Shown: positions 8,215-17,798, counted from the first letter of the stretch. The stretch: DNA of 64,000 bases from Limisalsivibrio acetivorans (GCF_000421105.1 NZ_ATWF01000001.1:2243407-2307406), one strand, 5' to 3'. Made by a program: numbers and translations. Notes: generated by a model from the letters alone, not told the origin.

Positions 8215-11200
8215 TCAGACATCCGAGTTCTCAAGCAGTTCACCAAGAAAGAGGGCTGTTTTCATGAGATAGTCGTTATCCGGCTCGAAGTACAGTAGAA
8301 GACTGAACTCGTTCTCGAACTTATAAACGTGCTTCTGTCTGGAGAGGGTGTTCATTATAACATGCGGTTTAACAGGGGTTTCCTTGTCGAAGTTTATGCG
8401 CACCCGCCCTGTATGGATGGTTATCTTCCCGGCGGAGATCTTTGAGGCAAGGTTCTTGATGAGCATGATCCGCCCCAAGTTGCGTATCTCCTGCTTGAGT
8501 TCGCCGTAGCTCTCCTCAAGCTCTGTTAGGAGCTCGTTCATCTTCTCCTCGGTGTCTATTTTGTCGAAGCGGCGGTAGTAATCGAATCGGAGCTGAACAT
8601 CCTCTATATAGTCTGCGGCGATATAGTAAGGTACGCCGGAGGTTATCTCTGTCTGGTTGACGGCGGTGTGCTCACCCTTGAGCTCGCTGACTGCATTCTC
8701 GATCATCTGTATAAAGAGCTCGTAGCCGACCTTTACAATGAAGCCGGACTGCTCCGCACCGAGGAGATTCCCAGCACCCCTCAGCTGGAGGTCGTAGAAG
8801 GCTATCTTAACGCCGCTTCCGAGGTCGGAGAGCTGTTGAATAATCTTAAGCCTCTTCCTCGCAATGGGGTTCACTGCGTTTAGGTTCGGTACGAACATGT
8901 AGCAGTAGCCCCGCCTTTTTGATCTCCCCACACGCCCCTTGAGCTGGTATATCTGAGCAAGGCCGAAGGCGGAGGCGTTGTTGATGACGATGGTGTTTGC
9001 GTTGGCGATATCGATGCCGTTCTCTATGATGGTTGTGCAGACGAGGATATCCACTTCGCCTGCGTAAAAGCTGTACAAAACCTTTTCCATGGCGGCGGCG
9101 GTCATCTGACCATGGGCCACGGCTATGCGTGCGTGGGGCATCAGGCTCCTTACATTGTCCGCAACCTGCTCGATATTCTCCACCCTGTTGTGGAGGAAAT
9201 ATACCTGTCCACCACGTTCCAGTTCCTTTTTAAGAGCGTTCTGCACCTCGTCATCGGTTTTTATAACCCTTGTGATGACGGGTAGGCGCTCCTCCGGCGG
9301 GGTTTCGATAACGCTTATATCCCTGATGCCGGACATGGAGAGCTGGAGTGTTCTGGGTATGGGGGTTGCGGAGAGGTATATGATATCGATATTGCTTTTC
9401 AGGGCGGCGATCTTCTCCTTGTGGGCAACGCCGAAGCGTTGTTCCTCGTCAATTATAAGAAGCCCCAGATCCTTATATTCAACGTCCTGGGAGAGGAGGC
9501 GGTGGGTTCCGATGATTATATCCACCTCTCCTGTGACGAGTTTCCTCAGGGTTTTCTTTATATCCTGTGTGCTTCTGTACCGGCTTATGTAGTCCACCGT
9601 TACGGGGAAGTCCTTGAACCGCTGGTGGAAGTTTTCGTAGTGCTGTCTTGCGAGCACTGTAGTGGGGACAAGAACCCCCACCTGCTTGCCCGAGGCTATG
9701 GCCTTTGCAGCCGCCCGCATAGCGACCTCTGTCTTGCCGAAGCCCACATCCCCGCAGACGAGGCGTTCCATCGGCTTCGTGTCCTCCATATCCTGATAGA
9801 CATCGTGGATGGAGGAGAGCTGATCATCGGTTTCATCGTATTCAAAGCCCTGTTCGAAACTCTGCATTAATTCGCCGTCATCCCGGAAGGCAAAGCCCTT
9901 CTGGATCTTTCTGTCGGCATAAAGCTTGAGCAGGTCGATGGCGATCTTCTTCGCCTTCGCCTTAGCCTGATTCTTGAGCTTTTTCCATGATGCGCTCTTA
10001 AGGTTATGAATCCTTGGGGGTTTGTCTCCGGTTCCTATATACTTCTGTATCTGGCCTATGGATTCCAGCGGAACGTACAGCAGTTCTCCGCCGTCGTATT
10101 CGATCTGTATGAAATCCCCAGATATGCCGCCGATATCCTTGTTCACAAGCCCGCGGTATATCCCTATACCGTAGTCCACGTGGACTACATAGTCGCCGGC
10201 TTCGAGATCTCCGAGACTTGTGGAGTATACCTCCTTCTTGCGCTTCTTCGGTCTGCGTTTAACCACGCCGAAGATATCCTCATCGGTGACAACTGCCAGG
10301 AGTGTCTCCGGATCCAGAAATCCACCCGAAAGCTTTTCGTTATATAGGAATACGCCGGGTCCTTTCGCCTCATCCGCCGTTTTTATCTCGGTGACCGAAA
10401 TCTCATGGTCACGCATGAATTCTAGGAAGATATTGCGGAGCTTGCGGCTCTCTATGGCGATTATTGGGCGGTAGTCGTCCCTGTCGATCTCCTTGAGGAT
10501 CGCCGCTGCCTCAGTGACAGACTGATAAAGGTTTCTTCGCTCGTGGGAGAAGTATGCCTTGGATGCTTTATAGCCGGAGAAGAGGGCATCGCCGGAATGG
10601 AGCTCCTCCAGTAGATGGGTCTGTTTTCCGCCCACGACTGCCAGAACCTCCCCCGGCTTGAGGAAGTTGTTTTCCATGGGGAGGGCGTAGGGTGTGTCCT
10701 CCAATTTATCTTTGATTATTTCGTCATAGCCGTCCAGGGACTCTTCCAGCTTGTCGTCCAGCAGGCACAGGGTAAAGTCAGGGCCAATGTAGTCAAAGAG
10801 GGTTTCCATACGGGAGTAGACGAAGGGGGCCAGCCAGTGGTATCCGGCGAATTTGCCGAAGTTCTCCGCCTTTTCCGCAGCTGTGGGATCCTGAACCTTC
10901 ATAAGGTCGTTCTCATCGAACAGAGCCTCTCCGGCGGGGAGTATAAAAAGCTCCTTAAAGGAGTGGGTGTGTTTTCTGCTGAAGGGGTCGATGCTCTCGA
11001 TGCGCTCTATCTCGTCATCGAAAAGCTCGATCCTTACCGGTTCCTCCATCTCCGGCGGAAAAACCTCAAGCACATCACCCCTCAGGGTGTATTCACCCTT
11101 ACCCGAAACCAGCTCGGTATGGACATAACCTCCGAACTCAAGGGCGTAGGTGAGCTCCTCCCTTTCGGCGAGGTCGTTCACTCTGAGCTTTATGATCGAT

Positions 11201-11538
11201 TCGGAGAAAAGATCCTTGGGGGGTAAGGCTTTCATCAGTGCCGGCGGGGTTGTCAGGATTATCCCCCTGAATCCGTTCAGGAGCCTCTGCATCCCTTCGG
11301 CACGCTCTGCCAGAAGATCGGGGAGGATCCGTGCCTCCTCGAAGGGCTCCTGTGTGTATTCGGGGAAGGGGAGCACATACTCTGGCCCGAAGAAGAGCAG
11401 AAGCTCATTGAGCATCGTCTCGTAACGGTTCTTATCCGGAGCCGTTACAAGAACCCTTCCTCCGTTGTATATCCTCTGCTTTATCCACCATGCGGAGGCG
11501 GAACCCCAGAGTCCACCTGTGTGTGAGCTGACTTCCAT
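8215..11538 (-). CDS. mfd: Transcription-repair coupling factor Mfd
   Basis: ATP-dependent translocase that removes stalled RNA polymerase from lesions and recruits UvrA. At 1107 residues it is close to the usual length. In order: a UvrB-homology region (1-350), an RNA-polymerase-interacting CarD-like domain (GDYVVHVDYGIGIYRGL, about 450), helicase motor 1 with Walker A GDVGFGKTEVAMRAA (about 595) and DEEQ box (IIDEEQRFGV), motor 2 (LKGRVGRSKRRGYCYMF), and a C-terminal TRCF domain. It is followed at a 51-base distance by the lipoprotein PPIase gene and preceded by gmhA, so one minus-strand transcript is likely. Confidence 0.97.
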   Translation of the reverse strand: MEVSSHTGGLWGSASAWWIKQRIYNGGRVLVTAPDKNRYETMLNELLLFFGPEYVLPFPEYTQEPFEEARILPDLLAERAEGMQRLLNGFRGIILTTPPALMKALPPKDLFSESIIKLRVNDLAEREELTYALEFGGYVHTELVSGKGEYTLRGDVLEVFPPEMEEPVRIELFDDEIERIESIDPFSRKHTHSFKELFILPAGEALFDENDLMKVQDPTAAEKAENFGKFAGYHWLAPFVYSRMETLFDYIGPDFTLCLLDDKLEESLDGYDEIIKDKLEDTPYALPMENNFLKPGEVLAVVGGKQTHLLEELHSGDALFSGYKASKAYFSHERRNLYQSVTEAAAILKEIDRDDYRPIIAIESRKLRNIFLEFMRDHEISVTEIKTADEAKGPGVFLYNEKLSGGFLDPETLLAVVTDEDIFGVVKRRPKKRKKEVYSTSLGDLEAGDYVVHVDYGIGIYRGLVNKDIGGISGDFIQIEYDGGELLYVPLESIGQIQKYIGTGDKPPRIHNLKSASWKKLKNQAKAKAKKIAIDLLKLYADRKIQKGFAFRDDGELMQSFEQGFEYDETDDQLSSIHDVYQDMEDTKPMERLVCGDVGFGKTEVAMRAAAKAIASGKQVGVLVPTTVLARQHYENFHQRFKDFPVTVDYISRYRSTQDIKKTLRKLVTGEVDIIIGTHRLLSQDVEYKDLGLLIIDEEQRFGVAHKEKIAALKSNIDIIYLSATPIPRTLQLSMSGIRDISVIETPPEERLPVITRVIKTDDEVQNALKKELERGGQVYFLHNRVENIEQVADNVRSLMPHARIAVAHGQMTAAAMEKVLYSFYAGEVDILVCTTIIENGIDIANANTIVINNASAFGLAQIYQLKGRVGRSKRRGYCYMFVPNLNAVNPIARKRLKIIQQLSDLGSGVKIAFYDLQLRGAGNLLGAEQSGFIVKVGYELFIQMIENAVSELKGEHTAVNQTEITSGVPYYIAADYIEDVQLRFDYYRRFDKIDTEEKMNELLTELEESYGELKQEIRNLGRIMLIKNLASKISAGKITIHTGRVRINFDKETPVKPHVIMNTLSRQKHVYKFENEFSLLLYFEPDNDYLMKTALFLGELLENSDV

Positions 11539-11551
11539 GATTATGCGCTGA

Positions 11552-12133
11552 CTACCTTGAGAATTTACCGAACATTATCTCATCCACCAGCTGGCAGATG
11601 ATGTGGGCGGCGGCTATGTGCATCTCCTGTATACGGGCAGTGTTCTCACTTGTAACATTAAGGAAATGGTCGCAAAGCCCCCGCATATTTCCGCCGTCCT
11701 TACCGGAGAAGCCAATTGTTGTAACACCCTGCTTCGCCGCAGAACGAAGCCCTTCAAGGACGTTTGCGGAGTTTCCACTGGTGGAAATCCCCCATGCAAT
11801 ATCCCCCTCAACGGCAAGCCCTTTAACCTGTTTCGAGAATATCTCGTTGAAGTCGTAGTCGTTACCGATGGCGGTAATCGCCGATGTATCGGTGGTTAGC
11901 GCCACCGCAGGGAGAGGCGGGCGCTCCATGCGGAAGCGGTTTATGAATTCCGCCGCAATGTGCTGGGAATCCGCCGCAGAACCGCCATTGCCGAATATGT
12001 AAAGCTTTCCACCATTCACAAAACAGTTCGCTATGGAAGTGGATATGCCTACGATAACGGGTAGGGATTCTGCCATGAAACGGGTCTGCACCTCTTTCAT
12101 GTCTTCGAATATATCTCTAATGTATGATTCCAT
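11552..12133 (-). CDS. gmhA: Phosphoheptose isomerase GmhA
   Basis: Converts sedoheptulose 7-phosphate to D-glycero-D-manno-heptose 7-phosphate, the first step of LPS core heptose synthesis, so it implies a Gram-negative envelope. The protein has 193 residues. SIS-domain motifs are present: FGNGGSAADSQHIAAEF (zinc-binding His and Glu), LTTDTSAITAIGNDY, GISTSGNSANV and EMHIAAAHIICQLVD. Two adjacent ATG codons exist (12136, 12133); the second gives the better six-base spacing to GGAG. The gene ends 13 bases before mfd. Confidence 0.95.
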   Translation of the reverse strand: MESYIRDIFEDMKEVQTRFMAESLPVIVGISTSIANCFVNGGKLYIFGNGGSAADSQHIAAEFINRFRMERPPLPAVALTTDTSAITAIGNDYDFNEIFSKQVKGLAVEGDIAWGISTSGNSANVLEGLRSAAKQGVTTIGFSGKDGGNMRGLCDHFLNVTSENTARIQEMHIAAAHIICQLVDEIMFGKFSR

Positions 12134-12324
12134 CATTATCTCCGTTGAATAAACCTGTCCTCCGCTATTTTATGTATTGAGAAGATTATGTGAAGAGTTT
12201 TTTTTGAATTCCTCCTATGTATATTTTATGATGCGCATAGAGAGGAATGTAATACATAACTCTTTAGCCAGTGTGTTTTGTGTGATAATATACGACAAAT
12301 ATTCAAAGGAACGGTTTAATACGT

Positions 12325-13788
12325 ATGAAGCACCTCTCTATTCGTTTCAGGCTCATTTTTTCGCTCAGTGTTATACTGATATTTGCCTTTGTGGCTATCA
12401 ATATCGTTAACTACAGGGTTTCGAGGGACTCGGTTCGTTCCGGCATCATAAACAGCTCCCTCCCTTTGACAAGGGACAACATATACTCTGAGATCCAGCG
12501 GGATCTCATGCGCCCCATCTTCGTGTCCTCCCTTATGGCCAATGACACCTTTTTGAAGGACTGGGCCATAGCCGGTGAGGCTGATCTGGACAGCATTAAG
12601 CGTTATCTGAGGGAGATCAAGGAACGCTACGGCTTCTTCTCCTCTTTCTTTGTGTCAGATATATCCAATAACTACTATTACTACGACGGCATCCTCAAGC
12701 AGATAAGCCCCGATGATGAACACGATGACTGGTACTACTCTTTCAGGGATATGGATGTTAAATATGATCTTGATGTGGACACGGATCAGGCCTCTGGCAA
12801 TACCCTCACTATCTTCATAAACCACCGCCTTAACGATTACCTCGGCAATCTCCTCGGTGTTACCGGTGTCGGACTCAAGATGGATGAGGTGGCGCAGATA
12901 CTGGAGAAATACAGAAACAAGTACAACCGGAAGATATTCCTTGTGGACGAGGACGGGCTCATACAGGTCCATGTGAAAAAGGACTACATCCTCTCAAAGA
13001 ATATCCGCAATATGGCCGGGATAGGCACCATTGCCGACAAACTTCTTGAAACGGGTGAGAAGCCCTCTGTACAGGAATTCGACGGCAATAATGGCGACCA
13101 TGTTCTAGTCACTTCCCGATATATCCCCGAGTTTAAATGGTACCTCATTGTGGAGCAGAGCCAGGATGCCGCTCTGGCAGAGATTTGGAGCACATTTGTA
13201 CGCAACATGATCTTTGCCGCTCTTGTGATAGCTGTGGTTATCACAATCAACATATTTATGGTTAACTACTATCAGGGGAAGCTTGAGCTTCTCGCTGTAA
13301 CAGATAAACTGACAGGGGTCTATAACAGGCGGGAGCTTGATTCGAGCTTCGCAAAAACCGTACGTATCGCAAAGAAGCAAGGGACGCCTCTCTCCGTTGT
13401 TCTTATCGATATCGACAACTTCAAGAAGATAAACGATCAATACGGTCATCTTTTCGGCGATACGGTGATTAAGAAGATCGTCCATGTCATCAAAGACTGC
13501 ATGAGGGATGATGATCTCCTTGTCCGCTGGGGCGGGGATGAGTTCATGGCACTGTCGAGATGCGAGCTTCATACGGCTGTTAACGTTGCCGAGAGGATCC
13601 GCACCGCCATCATCGATATTAAGTTTGTCCACGGCGAGGAGCAGGTCCGCACAACGGCCAGCTTCGGTGTTGCACATCTCAAGGACTATGACGATGTCGA
13701 TTCTCTCACCAAGCGGGCTGATGATGCCCTTTATGCCGCAAAGGAGAAGGGACGAAACTGCGTTGTCAGCGAGGAAGGGCTTGGCTGA
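12325..13788 (+). CDS. Membrane diguanylate cyclase with Cache sensor domain
   Basis: The protein has 487 residues. A transmembrane helix (8-28) precedes a periplasmic double-Cache-like sensor (about 35-290), then a second membrane helix (about 292-312) and a GGDEF domain. The active-site signature is intact (LLVRWGGDEFMAL, near residue 403) and the metal/phosphate-binding segment VVLIDIDNFKKINDQYGH is present, so cyclic-di-GMP synthesis is expected. There is no obvious RxxD inhibitory site upstream of GGDEF. The ligand is unknown. It diverges from gmhA and is followed by an unrelated exporter pair. Confidence 0.92.
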   Translation: MKHLSIRFRLIFSLSVILIFAFVAINIVNYRVSRDSVRSGIINSSLPLTRDNIYSEIQRDLMRPIFVSSLMANDTFLKDWAIAGEADLDSIKRYLREIKERYGFFSSFFVSDISNNYYYYDGILKQISPDDEHDDWYYSFRDMDVKYDLDVDTDQASGNTLTIFINHRLNDYLGNLLGVTGVGLKMDEVAQILEKYRNKYNRKIFLVDEDGLIQVHVKKDYILSKNIRNMAGIGTIADKLLETGEKPSVQEFDGNNGDHVLVTSRYIPEFKWYLIVEQSQDAALAEIWSTFVRNMIFAALVIAVVITINIFMVNYYQGKLELLAVTDKLTGVYNRRELDSSFAKTVRIAKKQGTPLSVVLIDIDNFKKINDQYGHLFGDTVIKKIVHVIKDCMRDDDLLVRWGGDEFMALSRCELHTAVNVAERIRTAIIDIKFVHGEEQVRTTASFGVAHLKDYDDVDSLTKRADDALYAAKEKGRNCVVSEEGLG

Positions 13789-13849
13789 GCAACTGTTATG
13801 CTGTGAACTGTATATTTACATATAGGCGTCTGTGTGTAATTCTCTTTCC

Positions 13850-14554
13850 ATGAACGATAAACCGATACTCACCGGCGTCCGCTCCGCTTTTCCCATCGCC
13901 GCCGGATACTTCCCCATCGCCGTCTCATTCGGGCTTACTGCGGTTTCCGCAGGTCTTGAGCCATGGCTTGCCGTGCTTATGTCGCTCATCGTCTTCGCCG
14001 GGGCGAGCCAGTTTGTGGCGGCTAACCTCTTTGCCGTCGGCATAGGAGGATGGGAGATTGTACTCACCACCTTCGTTCTTAACTTTCGCCATTTCCTGAT
14101 GTCATCCTCCCTCTCCAGAAGGCTTTCTAAGGATATAACTAGGCCCCGCAGTGCCGTGGCCGCCTTTGGTATAACCGATGAAACATTTGCCATGGCCTCC
14201 ATGCGTAAGGAAAAGGTTCTGCCAGAGGGCTTCCTATACGGTCTCAACTTCACAGCATATGCCGCATGGTGTTCCGGAACCGTTGCGGGGGTTCTGGCGG
14301 GCTCTTTACTGGCGGATTCCGTAAAGTCTGCACTCACATTCGGGCTTTATGCACTCTTTATTGGTTTACTGGTTCCGGAGATGAAGCGGACACGCCCCGC
14401 TGTTACGGCTGGTGTATCCGCCATGGCAGTGAATGGAGGGATGGAGATAATCGGTGTTACCTTTCTATCCGCAGGCTGGAAGATCATGATAGCAACCGTG
14501 GCTGGTGCTATGCTTGCGGCGTTTATCCACAGGGAGGAAGAGGATGAAGCTTGA
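13850..14554 (+). CDS. azlC: AzlC-family branched-chain amino acid exporter, large subunit
   Basis: Integral membrane protein of about 234 residues. Family motifs are ILTGVRSAFPIAAGYFPIAVSFG at the N-terminus, FAGASQFVAANLFAVG, and NFRHFLMSSSLS. AzlC and AzlD together export branched-chain amino acids and analogues. ATG 13850 is preferred over GTG 13832 because the family N-terminus starts there, although neither has a strong Shine-Dalgarno sequence. The stop overlaps the azlD start by 11 bases. Confidence 0.9.
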   Translation: MNDKPILTGVRSAFPIAAGYFPIAVSFGLTAVSAGLEPWLAVLMSLIVFAGASQFVAANLFAVGIGGWEIVLTTFVLNFRHFLMSSSLSRRLSKDITRPRSAVAAFGITDETFAMASMRKEKVLPEGFLYGLNFTAYAAWCSGTVAGVLAGSLLADSVKSALTFGLYALFIGLLVPEMKRTRPAVTAGVSAMAVNGGMEIIGVTFLSAGWKIMIATVAGAMLAAFIHREEEDEA

Positions 14555-14849
14555 ACCGGTTTTCGTAATCATCCTCATGGCAGCGGTCACATACGTTCCC
14601 CGTATGCTCCCGGTGGTATTTCTGAAGGATCTGCGTCTTGCGCCATGGCTTAACCGTTTTCTCAGGTTCATACCCTATGCGTCGTTGGGCGCATTGATAA
14701 TACCGGGTGCGCTAACAGCCGGGGGAACACCCGCCGCATCCGCCGCCGGAATAGCAGTATCCGCAGTCCTGGCATGGCGGGGAATCAGCCTTACTGCCGT
14801 TTTCGCCTCAGGTGTTGCCGCCGTTTATCTGTTTTCGTACCTTATGTAG
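14544..14849 (+). CDS. azlD: AzlD-family exporter small subunit
   Basis: The protein has 101 residues and three to four hydrophobic helices, with the AzlD hallmark TYVPRMLPVVFL near the N-terminus. The ATG at 14544 is preceded by GGAGGAAGAGG inside the end of azlC, so the two subunits are translated as an overlapping pair. Size and partner gene match the AzlCD exporters. Confidence 0.9.
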   Translation: MKLEPVFVIILMAAVTYVPRMLPVVFLKDLRLAPWLNRFLRFIPYASLGALIIPGALTAGGTPAASAAGIAVSAVLAWRGISLTAVFASGVAAVYLFSYLM

Positions 14850-14861
14850 TCGGGAGAGTAC

Positions 14862-14887
14862 AAAAAAAGCCCCGCTTGGGACGGGGC
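14862..14887 (-). terminator. Rho-independent terminator of the lutC-lutBA operon
   Basis: Minus-strand stem GCCCCG/CGGGGC (14869-14887) with a seven-base loop, followed by seven T residues (14862-14868). It lies 27 bases beyond the lutBA stop codon and in the convergent gap with azlD. Confidence 0.85.
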
Positions 14888-14914
14888 AATGTATAGGTTG
14901 TGTCGCGTTACTGC

Positions 14915-17029
14915 TCACTCTGTTGATTTCTTGAAAAACTCCGAAAGGTGCATAACCTCCTGCTTCATGCCGTTCTTCTGCGCTCCTCCGTTTATCTGGA
15001 TAACGCATCCGGGGCAATCCGCAAGGACTATGTCCGCACCTGTTTTTTCGATGTTGTCCAGCTTCTTGCCTAGAACACCGGAGGATATCTCCGCATAGTC
15101 GAAGGACCATGAACCACCGAAGCCGCAGCAAACATCTGAATCCTGCATAGGAACGAAAGCATCACCGAGGAGATCTGCGAGGATACCCTCTGCGGAAACA
15201 CCAAGACCCCTTCCCTGATGGCAGGGGGTGTGGTAGGTAACCTTCTTGTCTTTCGGGAGATTCAGTTTTATACCCTTCTCAGCCATGAACATGCCGAGGG
15301 ATTTAACCTTGGGGGATATCCTTTCTGACAGTTCCCTGTTCTCACCTTCGGTGTACTCGGGGAAGTCCTCCACGATAGCCATGCCGCAGCTGGGGCAGAG
15401 AACAAGGTATGCCTCGTAGTCGTCGGGGTTCTTCATATATTTAAGGTTGTTCTGTATAGTCTTCTTGCCGCTTTCACCGTCTCCGGCATGGATTGCAGGG
15501 AGACCGCAGCAGGCGGCCTTTTCGGGTGTATCCACCTCGTAGCCTGCATCCTCTAGGATCTTCACAAGGGCATGCCCCATCTGGGGATAGAAATATTCCA
15601 CAGCGCAACCGGGATAGAAGAACACCCTGCCCTTGGGGGCAGGCGGGGTGTTCTTGCTATGGCTGTCCGTGAAAGTATCTCCTTTGATGGAGGGAAGCAT
15701 CCTGAAGTTTATTTCACGGCCCGCCAGGGGTATTGTTTTTATGTACTCCCCATCCTTTGATGTAAGGGGTGAGGAGAACGCAGAAGCCGCCTTCATTGCT
15801 TTGCGGAATGCGGCATCGTTCGCCATTATATTCTTATAGAAAAACTTGCGGGGGAGTCCGAGACCGTATTTATCGCCCATCATCACATTGAGCTCGGCGA
15901 TGATCCTCTGAAGATCGATCCCTGCGGGGCAGTTTGCACTGCACGCCTTGCAGCCGATGCAGAGCTTGAGGATGTCTTTGGCGTTGTCGTCGCCGTGGAA
16001 CATGGCGGTCATTATTAGGCCGATGGCTCCTATATATACGTGTCCGAAAACGTGTCCGCCCACCATCTCATAGGCGGGGCATATGTTTGCGCAGCTTCCG
16101 CAGCGGATGCACTTGAGAGCCTCTTTGAGAAGAGGGTGATCAAGATAATCGAGCCGGCCGCTGTCGAGAAATACGTAGTGTACTTCCTTATTTCCGGTTT
16201 CGTTCTTGATGGAGGGGTTCTGCCCCTTAATCCATGTTGTATACGTTGTTATGATCTGACCCGTTGCGCTCTTCGGGAGCATACGAACAACCTTGAGCCC
16301 TTCCCGGAAGGTGGGCACAAGCTTTTCATATCCCACAAGCACAACGTGTACTGGGGGTATTGTTGAGGATAGCCTTGCGTTACCTTCGTTGGTTACGATG
16401 CCTATGGTTCCTGTTTCGGCTACGGCAACGTTTGCCCCGGTTATACCTACCCCTGCCTTGAAGTAGAATTCACGCAGGTTGTTACGGGCTACCTTGACCA
16501 TCTCGCCGATATCCTCACGGCTGACGGTCTCTCCCGTATGGTTCTCGAAAAGTTCCGAGACCTGTCCCCGTGTTTTGTGGATGGCGGGCATAACCATATG
16601 GGAAGGGTGTTCGCCGGCGAGCTGTAGTATCCATTCGCCGAGATCCGTTTCTATGGGTTTGAGGTTCTCCGACTCGAGGTAGTCATTGAGCTTGATCTCC
16701 TCGGAGGTCATTGATTTTGATTTTACGAGATATTCGGAATCCTTCTGCTTAGCAAGATCTGCGATGTATTTACAGGCATCTGCAGCATCCTTAGCCTGAT
16801 AAACCTTGGCGCCTGCGGATTCTGCATTGTCCTTAAACTGTGAAAACAGCTCGTTCACCTTCTCCTTGCTGAGCTCCTTAACGCTGTTCATCTCGCTCTG
16901 TAGCTCTTTGAAGTCGAATCCTGTATATGCCTTGTCTCTGGACTGCTTATATGCGGAGGAGAAGTTCTTAAGGGCCGTGTATAGGTCCTTATCGCTGATC
17001 TTCTCCTTTATTTTGCTCTTCATGCTCAT
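14915..17029 (-). CDS. Fused LutB-LutA type lactate oxidation Fe-S protein
   Basis: The protein has 704 residues. Residues 1-300 are a LUD/LutB domain (HPSHMVMPAIHKTRGQVSELF). Two 4Fe-4S motifs follow (CIRCGSCANICPAYE near 309, CIGCKACSANCPAG near 358). The C-terminal half is a LutA-like protein with two CCG domains (FYPGCAVEYFY with ACCGLPAIHAGD; CHQGRG with VCCGFGGSWSF and DCPGC). In Bacillus, LutA, LutB and LutC are separate subunits of an L-lactate oxidase; an A-B fusion beside a LutC-like protein is known from Desulfovibrio (LldG/LldH). ATG 17029 is chosen over GTG 17038 because AAGGGTG lies seven bases before it. L-lactate is the inferred substrate. Confidence 0.9.
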   Translation of the reverse strand: MSMKSKIKEKISDKDLYTALKNFSSAYKQSRDKAYTGFDFKELQSEMNSVKELSKEKVNELFSQFKDNAESAGAKVYQAKDAADACKYIADLAKQKDSEYLVKSKSMTSEEIKLNDYLESENLKPIETDLGEWILQLAGEHPSHMVMPAIHKTRGQVSELFENHTGETVSREDIGEMVKVARNNLREFYFKAGVGITGANVAVAETGTIGIVTNEGNARLSSTIPPVHVVLVGYEKLVPTFREGLKVVRMLPKSATGQIITTYTTWIKGQNPSIKNETGNKEVHYVFLDSGRLDYLDHPLLKEALKCIRCGSCANICPAYEMVGGHVFGHVYIGAIGLIMTAMFHGDDNAKDILKLCIGCKACSANCPAGIDLQRIIAELNVMMGDKYGLGLPRKFFYKNIMANDAAFRKAMKAASAFSSPLTSKDGEYIKTIPLAGREINFRMLPSIKGDTFTDSHSKNTPPAPKGRVFFYPGCAVEYFYPQMGHALVKILEDAGYEVDTPEKAACCGLPAIHAGDGESGKKTIQNNLKYMKNPDDYEAYLVLCPSCGMAIVEDFPEYTEGENRELSERISPKVKSLGMFMAEKGIKLNLPKDKKVTYHTPCHQGRGLGVSAEGILADLLGDAFVPMQDSDVCCGFGGSWSFDYAEISSGVLGKKLDNIEKTGADIVLADCPGCVIQINGGAQKNGMKQEVMHLSEFFKKSTE

Positions 17030-17030
17030 C

Positions 17031-17516
17031 TTATACACCCTTAACTATGAATACTGTCATTTTTACAGGACCGTGTACGCCTATGGTGAGAACCCTTTCG
17101 ATATCCGCTGTTCTGCTGGCGCCTGTTATGAATGCTATGTATGAATAGGGGTTTTTGTTCTTTTCGGTCATGTATTCTTCTATTTCGTCCAGTGTCATAA
17201 CTATTCTGGATTCCGGCACGACAGCGTAAAGATGTTCTGCCAGACAGGTTGCCATGCGGAGCTTCTCATCCCAGCTGTTGACGACAACGGAGCCGGTTTC
17301 GCCGATGGCATAGTCCGCCTCAACAACTGCAGCCTCAATACCCGCTTCGGTTATCTCGGTGTTTGTTTCTGTGATACCTATTAAGGGGATGTTTGCATAG
17401 GAGGGCTTGAGCTCCTCAATTTTTTGTTTCAGCTCCTCGCTGGTAACAAGCACATTCTCATTGCTCACCATCTCGGAGAAATGAATAAATCTTTCCAGAA
17501 CACTTGTATCGTTCAT
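17031..17516 (-). CDS. LutC/LldG-like LUD-domain protein
   Basis: The protein has 161 residues and one LUD domain. Typical elements are AAVVEADYAIGETGSVVVNS and a C-terminal FITGASRTADIERVLTIGVHGPVKMTVFIV, which matches the conserved SRTADIE...GVHGP motif of LutC. It is the first gene of the operon and ends one base before the fused lutBA start. The promoter and a GGTAATACC operator lie within 75 bases upstream. Confidence 0.9.
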   Translation of the reverse strand: MNDTSVLERFIHFSEMVSNENVLVTSEELKQKIEELKPSYANIPLIGITETNTEITEAGIEAAVVEADYAIGETGSVVVNSWDEKLRMATCLAEHLYAVVPESRIVMTLDEIEEYMTEKNKNPYSYIAFITGASRTADIERVLTIGVHGPVKMTVFIVKGV

Positions 17517-17545
17517 TATACAGCCTCTGTGGTTTAAATAGTAAT

Positions 17546-17556
17546 TGGTAATACCA
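17546..17556. promoter_or_regulatory. Palindromic operator TGGTAATACCA, lut side
   Basis: Perfect palindrome of the TGGT-N3-ACCA class bound by FCD-type GntR regulators such as PdhR and LldR. It lies just downstream of the -10 hexamer of the lut promoter (17559-17564), where a repressor would block initiation. The nine-base core GGTAATACC is repeated exactly at 17750-17758 on the transporter promoter, and a GntR/FCD regulator is encoded in the same cluster (23449-24198). Confidence 0.75.
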
Positions 17557-17558
17557 GT

Positions 17559-17587
17559 AAGCTAAAGCAATACACCACCCCAGTCAA
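17559..17587 (-). promoter_or_regulatory. Promoter of lutC-lutBA
   Basis: Minus-strand TTGACT (17582-17587), 17-base spacer, TAGCTT (17559-17564). The palindromic operator follows directly downstream. The promoter is read from sequence only. Confidence 0.6.
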
Positions 17588-17722
17588 CAGTTTTTTATTT
17601 CAACGAACGATTGCTTATTAGTTAAAAAAATAAACCCCAAAAGCTTTGAAAAGACGACCAAATAGGGCTTTTGTGTATATCGTTTCTTTCAAACGTTTTT
17701 ATAAACGGATCGATATTTACTG

Positions 17723-17751
17723 TTGACATTATCACGAAGCTGGAATAAAGG
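17723..17751 (+). promoter_or_regulatory. Promoter of the dctP cluster
   Basis: TTGACA (17723-17728), 17-base spacer, TAAAGG (17746-17751). The -35 is perfect and the -10 weak. The second operator copy overlaps the -10 and start region, which fits repression by the GntR protein of this cluster. Confidence 0.6.
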
Positions 17752-17758
17752 TAATACC
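17750..17758. promoter_or_regulatory. Operator core GGTAATACC, dctP side
   Basis: Nine bases identical to the core of the lut-side operator, about 200 bases away on the divergent promoter. The flanks are less symmetric (AAGGTAATACCAT). It overlaps the dctP promoter. Confidence 0.68.
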
Positions 17759-17798
17759 ATCTGAACATATTCATATTTCAGTCAGGAGGTAATTGTTT

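Noticed and set aside
14915-17029. Frameshift or misassembly joining lutB and lutA
   Set aside because: The reading frame is continuous with consistent codon use through the junction, and the same fusion order beside a LutC-like gene is known from other bacteria.
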